Shown: one piece after another, positions 52,204-61,674 of the stretch
Numbering within the stretch: position 1 is the stretch's first letter
Layout of the letters: every line of letters starts with the position of its first letter
Assembly (NCBI GenBank): GCA_003635195.1
Contig: PYIY01000067.1
Coordinates: 1 to 64,000 of the forward strand
Origin: Candidatus Poribacteria bacterium
Lineage (GTDB): Bacteria > Poribacteria > WGA-4E > WGA-3G
Reading direction: 5' to 3'
Length of the DNA stretch: 64,000 nt
Position numbers and translations under genes: made by a program
Notes under the pieces: model-generated
Told to the model about the DNA's origin: nothing
Database searches by the model: none
Seen by the model: the letters and a program-made list of their open reading frames with translations, nothing else

Positions 52204-53161
52204 CAACAAACCCTCCATCTACTATGGCTTGGCGGATATGATACATGGATATGTGTCTACAATTATGCACAGCAAGGTTGGAATAATGATTCCAATTTGT
52301 ATTGTTCAATAAATATTCAACCTTATTGCGCTCCTTTTTTAGAATTAACCCATATCCACAACCATAACGGACTTCCGCGAAATCTCGGACAAGTTCAGGC
52401 GGTTCGTTGTAGAATGTTCTTTGGAGGAAATAATCTGCTTCTTCCATGCGATCTTGTCCACAGAGACGCTCTTTACGGATATCTACGGTAAACAAATCTA
52501 TCCAATCATTACATGTCTTGACTGCTGGCATACGATTTACACCTCGTCTCCATATTTGCCAGAGGGTATTAAGTTTAACCGTATTACTATTTATATCTAC
52601 GAAAGCATTGGATGGCAACTGTTTAGACAAAATTAGTTCTGCCCCCCTTACTCTATATTTCGGACTGCCTTTCCCATTGCTTTGGAATGCCATAGGTAAT
52701 ATAAAGCCTATGTAGTCGGCAAAGATTGCTGACTGATTTAAGAAAGCAAGAGCGAGCCATGCACGGTAACCGAACGGAGGGTTACCCATAACAGCATAAT
52801 GATTTTGGTTTTGCGGAGGACTCCACGTTAAATAATCTTCACCTATAAATTCAGGACGCGTTGGTAGTATATCAATACCGGTCCGACGGTTTTCCGGCAT
52901 CAAGTTATAAAATACACCAGTTCCAGCACTTGGCTCAATAAAATGATAGTTCGTTAGGTCTACACCATCCTTTTGCATTGTAGAATATAGGCTTTCGCTG
53001 CATTCGTGTGCTATATCAGGATGTGTGTAAAAGCAATCCAAATCGACCTCTTCTTGGTCTACCCACGTGGGTATCAATTCACATTTTTGCCAAGACTGGT
53101 TACGGATTGCTTTTGCTTGTTCAATTGTTCTTATCGGAAGTATTTTCTGATAAAAATCCAT
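52196..53161 (-). CDS. N6-adenine DNA methyltransferase, type II R-M
   Basis: At 321 residues the motif order is X (CFYTHPDIA, residues 43-51), then I (FIEPSAGTGVFYN, 74-86) and IV (GNPPFG, residues 126-131). This is the gamma-class arrangement of N6-adenine methyltransferases. It protects host DNA against the downstream nuclease. The sequence is visibly more AT-rich than neighbouring genes, and the 170 bases upstream (53162-53331) are particularly AT-rich, which hints at horizontal gain. No controller gene is seen; regulation is unknown. Confidence 0.85.
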   Translation of the reverse strand: MDFYQKILPIRTIEQAKAIRNQSWQKCELIPTWVDQEEVDLDCFYTHPDIAHECSESLYSTMQKDGVDLTNYHFIEPSAGTGVFYNLMPENRRTGIDILPTRPEFIGEDYLTWSPPQNQNHYAVMGNPPFGYRAWLALAFLNQSAIFADYIGFILPMAFQSNGKGSPKYRVRGAELILSKQLPSNAFVDINSNTVKLNTLWQIWRRGVNRMPAVKTCNDWIDLFTVDIRKERLCGQDRMEEADYFLQRTFYNEPPELVRDFAEVRYGCGYGLILKKERNKVEYLLNNTNWNHYSNLAVHNCRHISMYHIRQAIVDGGFVDA

Positions 53162-53331
53162 AGCGGAGCATTATCCTTTTCAATAACTATTTTAACGCGT
53201 TGTGCTGTTTAGCATATTTGTGAGTATTGCCTAACTAATAATATTGGATATCAAATTACCATGATTTAAAATCTAACAGATACACTACTTATGGTAGTAT
53301 AACATATATCACAACATTTTGCGAATATTCT

Positions 53332-54327
53332 TTATGTGACCCCAATGCCGGGACGTTTTGGCAGTATGAGTTTACCGTTATCAAGGGTTACACCGGTGTA
53401 TAGGTCGTTTGTGATGAGTAAGTTGCCATCGAGATCGGCGTAGTCTACGAGGGGTGTTAGATGCGCAGCTGCAGTGATACCGAGTGAACTCTCTATCATA
53501 CAACCAACCATAATAAGCAATCCGTGTGTCCGAGCGACGTGTATCATTCGGTGTGCTTCAAGCAGCCCACCACATTTAACAAGTTTGATGTTGATGCCAT
53601 CAACGCATTCAGCAAGTGCTGGAATATCACTCGCGCGTTTGACGCTTTCATCGGCAATGATCGGTAATTCCGAGTTTTCACGAACAAATTTGAGACCTGC
53701 CAGATCATCCGGTTTTGTCGGTTGTTCGATGAGTTCAACGCCATATTGGGCAAGTTCACGAATCTTGCGAACCGCCGCTTTCGGTGTCCACGCCGTATTC
53801 GCATCGACGTAGATAGGTTTATCCGTTACATCTCGGAGTGCTTTGATTATTTCAATATCGCGAGGCATACCGAGTTTGACCTTTAGGATAGGATACGCTG
53901 CAGCATGTCGCGTTTTTTCAGCCATCACCTCTGGATCATCAAGTCCAATGGTAAAGGATGTGCAAGGGGTTTCTTGTGGGTTAAGGCCCCAGAGTTGGTA
54001 GAGTGGAACGCCGAGTTTTTTACCGAGTCGGTCGTGTAGTGCCATATCAATGGCAGATTTCGCGGCGTAATTGCCGCCGAGTGTCGTTTCAACAGTCGCC
54101 ATCACATCGTGGATTGCATCGAGGTTGTTAGGAAGTGCGGGGGCAATAGTTTCTAATGCGATACTCACTGTCTCAACGGTTTCACCGTAAAACCGTGCGG
54201 GTGCTGTTTCACCGATACCCCCATCAATCTCTACCGAGATCACCTGTCGGTGTGCATCTGTTGCACGACGGGCAATCTTGAACGGATACTTGAGTTGTAA
54301 ATTTGTAATTTGAGAGGTAATGTTCAT
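53332..54327 (-). CDS. Dipeptide epimerase, enolase superfamily (L-Ala-D/L-Glu type)
   Basis: At 331 residues from ATG 54327 the catalytic acid/base lysines lie in LKVKLG (K149, K151) and IKLVKCGG (K248, K251). Metal ligands are D175, E201 and D226 (VDANTAW, IEQPT, ADESV). The segment TSFTIGLDDP is seen in Ala-Glu epimerases. It converts L-Ala-D-Glu to L-Ala-L-Glu in peptidoglycan recycling, with Mg2+. Next to it lies an N-acetylmuramoyl-L-alanine amidase, which fits this. A TTG at 54357 lies upstream with no clear ribosome site. Confidence 0.85.
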   Translation of the reverse strand: MNITSQITNLQLKYPFKIARRATDAHRQVISVEIDGGIGETAPARFYGETVETVSIALETIAPALPNNLDAIHDVMATVETTLGGNYAAKSAIDMALHDRLGKKLGVPLYQLWGLNPQETPCTSFTIGLDDPEVMAEKTRHAAAYPILKVKLGMPRDIEIIKALRDVTDKPIYVDANTAWTPKAAVRKIRELAQYGVELIEQPTKPDDLAGLKFVRENSELPIIADESVKRASDIPALAECVDGINIKLVKCGGLLEAHRMIHVARTHGLLIMVGCMIESSLGITAAAHLTPLVDYADLDGNLLITNDLYTGVTLDNGKLILPKRPGIGVT

Positions 54328-54453
54328 GCTATTCTCGCTCAGTGGATTTCCCATCAAAGGAATCCGCTAAATCCCCCTTATCAGCGGACTGGCAACATAC
54401 TTCCAGTAAATAGCTTTCTTTACGGCACGGGATCTCTACTTATAAGATAGGTT

Positions 54454-56595
54454 CTACTGCCGAATCTCTTTTAGGTATGCCATAAAACGTTTTCGTTCTT
54501 CGGTGTCAATATCTCCATTTGCTTTTAGGAAAGTCCATGCACCGAAGAAAATAGCATGTGCCTCCTCTATAGCAGAAGTGTTCTGCTGATTTAAGGATCG
54601 GATTTCAAGGGTCATCGCCATTTTGTTTGTCTGTTGGATTTCAGGAGTTGTCCGATCTTGAACCGTGACAATCGGTGTTTGAAAAAGTGTTTTGTTGAAC
54701 TGTTCAAGTATCCGCTTTAGAAACGTTTCTGTCCCTTGATTGCCGCGGTAGTGCGTTGCGATTAAAGGCGGTTCATCTTTACGCCGCCGTGTGTGGTTAA
54801 TTTGCAGATAATATCCTCTTCCCGCAATAGCGTTAATCTGGCGTATCCGTTCTGCTGTAGTCAGCTCTCGTCCGGGGGTATGGATATTATAGACTTTCGC
54901 ACCGGCGAGTTCGAGCAGTTCCCTCAAGGTTTCAATCAATTTTTCTGTGGTCGGCGTATCACTTCGTGCGTCGAGAATGATGACTGTTGATGCAAACGCT
55001 CCACCTGCAATAGGATGAAGTTTAGTAGGTACAACCGTTGTCTGATTTGAGATAATGTCAATTTCGCGTTTATAAGGATAGTAGCCCCTTTTGGAAATAT
55101 GTAGCGTTGTTTTGATCGGAGCCTTTGACGGAAGATCAGTTGTGATAAAGAAATGTCCCTCAGTATTCGTGGTTGTGGTTAATCCGGGATTAGCTTGTAA
55201 TTGTACATCTCGCAGCGATTCTCCAGAGTCCGCGTCAGAAACTTGCCCTTGCACAATAGCAACGTCCGTGTCTGTAAAGTTAATCGTTAAGGATGCGCGC
55301 TTTTCACCGTAAAAGGCTTCTACGATTGCCGTACCGGGTGAATCAGGTGCGTAGAGATAGAAATTCGCTGAACCGTGCTTTGATAATTGACGGATCTCTG
55401 CCAATGTTCCGTTTGATGTTTGCATGTGGATTGGTTCACCATCAGCGATGGGTGTTCCCTCAGCGTCAAGTGCGGTTACAGAAATACCGACGTAACCGTT
55501 ACCATCAACTGGCAGCGTATCTGTCCACGCGTTAAGGCGAAGTTCTACCGCTGCGGGGGCGACTTTAAACCATTGCTGCGAAGGCAGGCTGTGGTTTCCG
55601 TAATAGTTCACCAATTCAGTTTGGACAAAATGGACACCGTTTGCGAGCGGTTCTTTAATATCCACCGTGATTATATCTGCCTCGCGGTCGTAGTCATACG
55701 GCACACTCACGTCATCAACCTTGACTCGAATAGAGTTCGAGAAAACCTGCTGTCGTTTGAGCATCCACGCGCCGCGCTGGTGAAGTCCATCCATGACCCG
55801 AATCTGAAGTCGTGGCGTTCTGGTCTGAATAATAGTCTTAGGTTGTGGTTCTACCAAAACACCTTTTGGAAATCCAGCTGCAACGTAGCGAGCAATGCCG
55901 AGAAAATAGCCGTAAGCCTCGTTTCTGAGGTAGTCGTCCTTCTTCAACCGCGCCTCTTCCTCTGGATTTGAGAGAAAAGATGCCTCACATAAGACCGCCG
56001 GACATTTCGTCAGCCGCAAAACACCAAAACCAGAAGCAACGACCAATTTATCCGAAAAGAGGCCTGTCGCAGGTGAACTCGGTAATTGCAGTGCGTCTGA
56101 GACGCCTTGTTGCACATACCGAGCAAGGTCGAGGCTCTGACGCGAATCGTCGGCATCACCGTGATACCATGTAGAGGTATAGTTCGTTTCTGGATTGTCA
56201 ATGCCGTTATGGTGAAGTGAAATAAAAAAATGCGCCCCACTTTCATTGGCGATTTGGCTTCGTGTCGCCAGACTCACGTAAGAATCATCAACGCGCGTCA
56301 TGATAACAATAACCCCAACTTCCTGTAGCATATTCCGCAAGTGAAGGGCAACTTGTAAGTTGACATCTGCCTCACGAAGGCCTGTGGGACCTCGCTTGTA
56401 ATCCGAGATGTGTCCTTGTCCTCCGTGTCCTGGATCCAAGCAAATTTTAAATCCCTTAAGATGCCGAGTATAAGAGGGAACTTCAGTGTAGAAAGGTGTC
56501 TGCTGTTCTGTAATCTTTTGACGGTGGGCGCACCCTATGAACAGCAGAAACACTGAGGTAATAACGGCAATTTTGTAAAAGAGGCGGGTTTTCAT
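54454..56595 (-). CDS. Lipoprotein N-acetylmuramoyl-L-alanine amidase with Ig-like middle and degenerate second amidase domain
   Basis: At 713 residues the signal peptide ends LLFIGC. The Amidase_3 domain (about 48-230) keeps zinc ligands H57 (LDPGHGG), E75 and H128/H129 (ISLHHN), and the catalytic E204 (CEASFLSN). The middle is beta-rich, with a CarboxypepD_reg-like unit near 455-530. The C-terminal ~160 residues repeat the amidase scaffold (VIILDARSDTPTTEK, then YYLQINHTRR) without the metal ligands, so it is probably a non-catalytic copy. It cleaves the amide between MurNAc and L-Ala. Beside the dipeptide epimerase, it points to cell-wall turnover. Confidence 0.88.
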   Translation of the reverse strand: MKTRLFYKIAVITSVFLLFIGCAHRQKITEQQTPFYTEVPSYTRHLKGFKICLDPGHGGQGHISDYKRGPTGLREADVNLQVALHLRNMLQEVGVIVIMTRVDDSYVSLATRSQIANESGAHFFISLHHNGIDNPETNYTSTWYHGDADDSRQSLDLARYVQQGVSDALQLPSSPATGLFSDKLVVASGFGVLRLTKCPAVLCEASFLSNPEEEARLKKDDYLRNEAYGYFLGIARYVAAGFPKGVLVEPQPKTIIQTRTPRLQIRVMDGLHQRGAWMLKRQQVFSNSIRVKVDDVSVPYDYDREADIITVDIKEPLANGVHFVQTELVNYYGNHSLPSQQWFKVAPAAVELRLNAWTDTLPVDGNGYVGISVTALDAEGTPIADGEPIHMQTSNGTLAEIRQLSKHGSANFYLYAPDSPGTAIVEAFYGEKRASLTINFTDTDVAIVQGQVSDADSGESLRDVQLQANPGLTTTTNTEGHFFITTDLPSKAPIKTTLHISKRGYYPYKREIDIISNQTTVVPTKLHPIAGGAFASTVIILDARSDTPTTEKLIETLRELLELAGAKVYNIHTPGRELTTAERIRQINAIAGRGYYLQINHTRRRKDEPPLIATHYRGNQGTETFLKRILEQFNKTLFQTPIVTVQDRTTPEIQQTNKMAMTLEIRSLNQQNTSAIEEAHAIFFGAWTFLKANGDIDTEERKRFMAYLKEIRQ

Positions 56596-56693
56596 TTGAA
56601 ATCTGATATTTCCTGTTCATGGCTTAGGAATTGCACAGAGAACGCCGCTCAGCACAAATGTGGAACAGTTTACGTAGTGCTGTGTAAATGTCC

Positions 56694-57161
56694 CTATCTG
56701 TTCCGCCTCCTGGTTTGCCGCGAGCGGGGACGCTCAAGGATTTCTTTGAGAATGATACCTTGACGGAACGTTTCAGGCGACAAATTCAGCAGCGACGTGG
56801 CAGGGACGGATCGGATTCCGGCTGGCGATTCCACGGGCACTGGCGGCGGTTGTGGGTGTGGATCCTCAACGGGCTGAACTGGCTCTTGTGGTGCAGGCGG
56901 TTCCGGTTCTTCAGAAGCCTCGGCTACCGCTGCCGTTTCGTCTTCATCCTCTTGCGTCATCATCTGCTCTAACTCAGTTGCGAACGGAAAATCCTCCATA
57001 AAAGGCGGTGGTGCTGCGTCCCCGTCGCCCTCAGCGAGCGTATTTTCCTCTATTCTTCTTTCAGCATTCTGCTGTTGTGCCTTCCGCCGCCGCGAATTGC
57101 TTACAACGAGCGAGAGAATCACGATAACGAGTGGTATTATCAGCTGGATGAGACTGTCCAT
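56694..57161 (-). CDS. Small membrane-anchored acidic protein downstream of floA
   Basis: At 155 residues it has one N-terminal helix (LIQLIIPLVIVILSLVVS), a basic patch (SRRRKAQQQNAERR), then an acidic and proline-rich stretch (about 45-112, many E, P and V). A more ordered C-terminal end, LLNLSPETFRQGIILKEILE, precedes RRNR. A protein of this look often follows flotillin-like genes. It lies 46 bases after FloA-1, so co-transcription is likely. Function unknown. Confidence 0.7.
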   Translation of the reverse strand: MDSLIQLIIPLVIVILSLVVSNSRRRKAQQQNAERRIEENTLAEGDGDAAPPPFMEDFPFATELEQMMTQEDEDETAAVAEASEEPEPPAPQEPVQPVEDPHPQPPPVPVESPAGIRSVPATSLLNLSPETFRQGIILKEILERPRSRQTRRRNR

Positions 57162-57207
57162 TAACTTCTCCTTTAGGGACCAACGTTAGGGTTCCCTTCA
57201 GTGCCTG

Positions 57208-58242
57208 CTATGAAAGCCCGAGTGAGTGCGAAGAACGCGTCGTGTCTATCTCCTGTCCATCACTGACGGGTGAAGCGATAGACTGCCGCATCTCCGTATC
57301 TGCGAGGATATTCCTGAGTTCATAATAATCCATAACACTCATTCTTTCGGAGGTAAGCGTATCAGCGATTGCGAGCGGTACTTCAGCATCGGCCTCAATG
57401 AGTTTGATTGTCATCTCTTCGACGAGTGCTTTATTTTCTTCTTCTTCCGCTTGTGCGCGAGCGCGTTGCTCCTCAGCTTTGGCACGTGCTATCTTGAGTT
57501 CCGCTTCGGCTTGGTCGGTCTGTAATTTGGCCCCGACGTTTTCGCCAACGTTTATATCGGCTATATCAATAGACAGAATCTCGAAGGCGGTTCCAGCGGC
57601 TAAGCCTTTATCGAGGACTGTTTCTGAAATGCGGACAGGGTTTTCCAAAACTTCTTTGTGGCTTCCCGATGAGCCGATCGTAGTGATGATGCCTTCACCG
57701 ACCCTTGCACGGATAGTATCCTCGGTAGCACCACCGACAAGCCGATCAATATCGGCTCGGACCGTGACGCGTGCTTTCACAATTAATTGGATACCGTCGC
57801 GGGCAACAGCAGTAATACCGTTGCTGGCATCGTCTTGGCTGGGAATATCAATAATCTCTGGGGTAACACTCACTTGGACGGCTTGCAAGACATCTCTACC
57901 GGCGAGGTCGATTGCGGCGGCTTGTGCAAAACCGAGATCAATATTCGCTTTGTCCGCTGCGATAAGTGCTGCGACAACACTTGCGACACGTCCACCCGCA
58001 AGAAAGTGTGCTTCGAGATCGTCGAGAGATAGGGTTAACCCCGCCTTGGTTGCGTTAATCTGTGGTTCTACAATCGCAGCGGGTGGGACACGCCGCAAGC
58101 GCATCGCAACGAGATCGAAAATTCCTACCTTAACGCCTGCTGCGATAGCAGTAATCCACAACCCGATTGGCACGAGCCAACTGAGAATAATTAGGAATAG
58201 AACTATCACAACAGCAATAATTGCGACAATTGTTGGTGTCAT
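57208..58242 (-). CDS. floA: Flotillin-like protein FloA, paralogue 1
   Basis: The 344-residue protein has an N-terminal hydrophobic re-entrant segment (about 5-35), then the FloA-type PHB/SPFH domain ([62 protein letters not shown]). A coiled coil ([20 protein letters not shown]) and a ~40-residue tail follow. FloA proteins scaffold membrane microdomains, often with NfeD partners. The second copy lies directly upstream on the same strand. Confidence 0.92.
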   Translation of the reverse strand: MTPTIVAIIAVVIVLFLIILSWLVPIGLWITAIAAGVKVGIFDLVAMRLRRVPPAAIVEPQINATKAGLTLSLDDLEAHFLAGGRVASVVAALIAADKANIDLGFAQAAAIDLAGRDVLQAVQVSVTPEIIDIPSQDDASNGITAVARDGIQLIVKARVTVRADIDRLVGGATEDTIRARVGEGIITTIGSSGSHKEVLENPVRISETVLDKGLAAGTAFEILSIDIADINVGENVGAKLQTDQAEAELKIARAKAEEQRARAQAEEEENKALVEEMTIKLIEADAEVPLAIADTLTSERMSVMDYYELRNILADTEMRQSIASPVSDGQEIDTTRSSHSLGLS

Positions 58243-58355
58243 ATTTACTTTTCTCCATTGACGTAGTATTTCCGTAAGTGCTGTTTAAAATCGCACCTAC
58301 AAGATGAAGATGGATATAGTCGCGCGATGATGTGCCCGCGCCTATAGTAGCAGGA

Positions 58356-59252
58356 TTACTGCTCTCCAATGTTTAAGTTGCCTTCACGGAACGCACCCGC
58401 GAGGGAACGGGGGACTTCTGCTTCAGCCTCAACCACTTTTGCGCGCATTTCCTGAACGTTCGCAGTCATCTGTTGTTTTCGAGCGACTGCCATCGCGCGC
58501 CGTTCTTCCGCTTTCGCTTGCGCGACGACGAGATCCGCTTCGGCTTGTTCCGCTTGAAGTTCTGCACCGATATTTTTGCCAACGTTGACATCAGCGATAT
58601 CAATGGAAAGGATTTCAAAAGCGGTTCCTGCATCAAGTCCGCGGTCGAGCACTGTTTTTGAGATGATGTCTGGATTTTCAAGGACATCTTCGTAGGTTTC
58701 AGATGCCCCAATTGCGCTGATAATACCTTCACCTACGCGAGCGATGATCGTCTCCTCACCGGCACCACCGACAAGTCGATTGATGTTCGTCCGTACGGTA
58801 ATACGGACGGTCGTTATCAACTCAACACCGTCCAAAGCGAGTGCACTGATGCGAGCGGTGGTAATCACACGCGGATTGACGCTGATTTGAACTGCTTCAA
58901 ACACATCACGTCCTGCCAAGTCAATAGCAGCGGAGCGTTGAAAACTGAGTTCAATTCTCGCTTTATCCGCCGCGATGAGTGCACTGACAACATTAAGGAC
59001 GTTCCCGCCAGCGAGGTAATGTGCCTCTAATTCGGAAGTTATTACTTTTAAACCTGCTTTGTGTGCACTGATTAAACCCTTCACAATAACATTCGGATTC
59101 ACGCGTCTCAGGCGCATCCCGATCAGGTCAAGAATTCGGAGTGGAACCCCGGCTGCGATAGCAGCGATCCAGAGCCCAACAGGAACGAACCAAAAAAACA
59201 CTATAATAGCAATTAGGGCAACAAGAGCGATTCCACCTGTAAATATATCCAT
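58356..59252 (-). CDS. floA: Flotillin-like protein FloA, paralogue 2
   Basis: The 298-residue protein has AGGAGG 7 nt before its start. It has the same hydrophobic entry, SPFH domain ([40 protein letters not shown]) and Ala-rich coiled coil as the other copy, but the tail is shorter. The copies are clearly homologous but diverged over the whole length, so the duplication is old. They may form mixed oligomers. Confidence 0.92.
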   Translation of the reverse strand: MDIFTGGIALVALIAIIVFFWFVPVGLWIAAIAAGVPLRILDLIGMRLRRVNPNVIVKGLISAHKAGLKVITSELEAHYLAGGNVLNVVSALIAADKARIELSFQRSAAIDLAGRDVFEAVQISVNPRVITTARISALALDGVELITTVRITVRTNINRLVGGAGEETIIARVGEGIISAIGASETYEDVLENPDIISKTVLDRGLDAGTAFEILSIDIADVNVGKNIGAELQAEQAEADLVVAQAKAEERRAMAVARKQQMTANVQEMRAKVVEAEAEVPRSLAGAFREGNLNIGEQ

Positions 59253-59270
59253 TTATCTGCCTCCTACGAA

Positions 59271-59439
59271 TAGTTAATAGTTATAAGTTATTAGTTGTTA
59301 GTTATAAGGCTGGTCCCTGATGTTTGACCATCTCTTTGGAACTGTTGCTACCCACTTGAAGCACCGACGGTTACCAAAAGGTATTGAACAATCATAATAT
59401 CTTAACTAAAAACTTATAACTTATAACTTATAACTTTTC
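59271..59439. repeat. Heptad-bounded intergenic element (169 bp)
   Basis: Left array TAGTTAA-TAGTTAT-AAGTTAT-TAGTTGT-TAGTTAT (59271-59305); right array ACTAAAA-ACTTATA-ACTTATA-ACTTATA-ACTTTTC (59405-59439), in inverse sense. It separates FloA-2 from the small NfeD gene and contains no other gene. Confidence 0.62.
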
Positions 59440-59921
59440 TATTGTAAACTACGAACGACGACGCGACTGCCTTCGACCAAAATTACTTCAACATCAGTCT
59501 CTGGTTCAACGAATTCACCTTGTGTAACAATATCAACGCGATGTCCATTAATCAGGGCGGCACCAGCCGGACGTAAAGGGGTCAATGTCTTACCGGATTT
59601 GCCAACGAGACTTACCAATTCCGAGGGGGGTGCTTGGAAACCCGCCTCTTTATTCTCGGTTGTGCTCAAGATGAACGTTTGAATGATGGGTGTTCTACGC
59701 AGTAGAGATAGCCCAATGATCGCTAACGGAATCACCAGTACCAATGTTATCCCGGTAGAAGTGAGCGCGGTCTGCAAACCAAATTTCCACCAAGCGGTCC
59801 CGACACCGATCAGTATAAGTAGACATCCGGGTATGCCTGCCGCCCCAAATCCTGGAAGAATCAAGAGTTCAATAAATACCAACAGAATTCCGAAACTGAT
59901 GAGAAAAATTAGAAACCACAT
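59439..59921 (-). CDS. Small NfeD-like membrane protein
   Basis: From ATG 59921 the 160-residue protein has two to three N-terminal helices (WFLIFLISFGILLVFIELLI, GIPGCLLILIGVGTAWW) and a C-terminal OB-fold-like domain. This domain starts LVGKSGKTLTPLRPAGAALI and has VEPETDVEVILVEGSRVVV. GGAGGG 6-8 nt upstream supports this start over TTG 59948. NfeD OB domains bind FloA. The adjacent genes (the large NfeD 38 bases away and FloA-2) form the expected set. Confidence 0.87.
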   Translation of the reverse strand: MWFLIFLISFGILLVFIELLILPGFGAAGIPGCLLILIGVGTAWWKFGLQTALTSTGITLVLVIPLAIIGLSLLRRTPIIQTFILSTTENKEAGFQAPPSELVSLVGKSGKTLTPLRPAGAALINGHRVDIVTQGEFVEPETDVEVILVEGSRVVVRSLQ

Positions 59922-59959
59922 AGTTGTCCCTCCAAACGTATCAAGCAATCGTGAGAAAA

Positions 59960-61471
59960 TTATGTATCGTCAACTGCCTCTACGAAAACTTTAGGACCTT
60001 CAACTTCAACAACTCTGACATTACTATTCTGCGCGATGAAATCACCGACGGTAACAACATCGACTCTTTTATCACCGATTCGCGCTGTCCCAGAGGGGCG
60101 CAGCGGTGTTAAAGCGGTACCCGATTGTCCGAGATACGCCTGAAAATCCTCGGCACTCGAAGAGTGGTATCCCATCTCAGTATCCATAACTGTTGACAGT
60201 GCGAATCTCTGGAAGAGCCGTGTTTCAGGTAAGAAAAACGCGGCGAAAATGACCAATGCAGAAGTTAAAATCACAGAGATTGAGAGCCATAAAACCGCGG
60301 TGCGCAAGTTGTAAGCACCATCGAAAACGAAGAAAACGCTACCCAACATCATTGTAATCCCAAGAATTCCGGCGATACCGAAGCCAGGGATTACAAAAAC
60401 CTCCAATGCGATTAAAGCGATCCCGAGCATAAAAAGTAGAAATGCCCATCCGGCATCAATTCTTGTAAGCGTGTGTCCACCGAAGAAAAGTCCTATACAG
60501 AGTAAACCGAGCAGACCCGGGACTCCGAAACCGGGAGATCGAATCTCTATGAAGATACCGAGAATTCCTAAGGAGAGCAAGAGAGAACTGATAAAAGGAT
60601 TCGTGATAAAGAACACAATTCGATCCGCGAGCGTCGCCCTAACCTCTGTAACGCGCGCATCGGCGAGCGTTTTAAGACGATTAACTTGCGAGACACCGTA
60701 TTCACGTTGTCGTTGCATAATGGCTTCCTCGGTTAGCGGCATCTTAGTGCCAGCGACTTCAACGATCTCGTACTGTGCCAATAATTCTGTGAGGGTTTCT
60801 GCTTGTGAATCTGCGAACCCGTATTCAAGTGCCTGTCTGGTAGACAGGGTGAGCAGTTTACCTTGCGCACAAAGGATTTCCATCTCTTCGCCTGTTTCTT
60901 CACGCGCCGCGTATTCTTCGGGTAGGAGTTTAATGATCTGTCCATCTTTGAGTTTGACGAGAACAAGTTCTTTGTCTACCATGGCTTCGGCGATATCAGG
61001 GTTGCGGTTTTCACGTTCAGCAGTTGCGCGGATCGTCCCTTGGATGTAGGAGATGGCTTTTTCCCCAGCCTCTTGGCCTTGCATATCAACAGGGGCAGAA
61101 TCCCCGAGTGTGCCACCCGAAGTCATGACAATCTGATTGCAAGCGATAGAGATCATCGCGCCCGCTGAAATTGCCTGCCGATTCACAAAAGCGATCGTCG
61201 GAATCTGTGTGTTTTGAATTGCGCGAATGATATTGACGGCAGAATCCACTCTGCCGCCGGGTGTATCCACATCAAAAACGATTGCATCCGCCCCTGCCGC
61301 CTCGGCTAATTGAATACCGTCACTGATATAAGTGCCGAGACCACTTCCGATCTCGTTGCGTATATCTATGAGGTAAACCCGCGCGGTATCCTGTGCGAAT
61401 AGGTCTCCACTCGCGAAGAAACATCCGATTAGAAGCAGCACGTGACTCAGAAGATATATTTTGCGCCTCAT
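59960..61471 (-). CDS. NfeD family membrane-bound ClpP-class serine protease
   Basis: The 503-residue protein starts at ATG 61471 (GAGGG 7-8 nt upstream) with a signal peptide ending GDLFAQ. The ClpP-like domain has VFDVDTPGGRVDSAVNIIRA, NRQAISAGAMISIACNQIVM (catalytic Ser in I-S-A-G) and a downstream Lys near residue 140-150. Four to five helices and an OB-fold end (YLGQSGTALTPLRPSGTARI) follow. Such NfeD proteases cut stomatin-type proteins in archaea. Here it probably works with FloA. A promoter with TTGACG-18-TATAAT is at 61564-61593. Confidence 0.9.
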   Translation of the reverse strand: MRRKIYLLSHVLLLIGCFFASGDLFAQDTARVYLIDIRNEIGSGLGTYISDGIQLAEAAGADAIVFDVDTPGGRVDSAVNIIRAIQNTQIPTIAFVNRQAISAGAMISIACNQIVMTSGGTLGDSAPVDMQGQEAGEKAISYIQGTIRATAERENRNPDIAEAMVDKELVLVKLKDGQIIKLLPEEYAAREETGEEMEILCAQGKLLTLSTRQALEYGFADSQAETLTELLAQYEIVEVAGTKMPLTEEAIMQRQREYGVSQVNRLKTLADARVTEVRATLADRIVFFITNPFISSLLLSLGILGIFIEIRSPGFGVPGLLGLLCIGLFFGGHTLTRIDAGWAFLLFMLGIALIALEVFVIPGFGIAGILGITMMLGSVFFVFDGAYNLRTAVLWLSISVILTSALVIFAAFFLPETRLFQRFALSTVMDTEMGYHSSSAEDFQAYLGQSGTALTPLRPSGTARIGDKRVDVVTVGDFIAQNSNVRVVEVEGPKVFVEAVDDT

Positions 61472-61563
61472 AAAATTACCCTCATCCGTCGTTCGGGTTG
61501 CAAATCTCACCCTTTTGAAATCTGTTTTTTGTGCAACGATTTAGACAATTGACGATTAATTCA

Positions 61564-61593
61564 ATTATATCTTAAGGCGATCTTACGCGTCAA
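61564..61593 (-). promoter_or_regulatory. Promoter of the NfeD-FloA gene run
   Basis: Read leftward: TTGACG (61588-61593), 18-bp spacer, TATAAT (61564-61569); start predicted near 61557, giving a leader of ~86 nt. Confidence 0.65.
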
Positions 61594-61674
61594 GATCATT
61601 TGTGTTTTTACAGAAGATTCAGTTTTTGGCTATCAGCGGTCAGTGAGAATCGCGCCCTCGTCCGGAGGTTGCTC

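Noticed and set aside
57398..58261. Long open frame (287 codons) on the plus strand opposite floA
   Set aside because: It lies fully antisense to a certain gene, its product is low-complexity Ser/Ala/Thr-rich, and no domain or ribosome site supports it.
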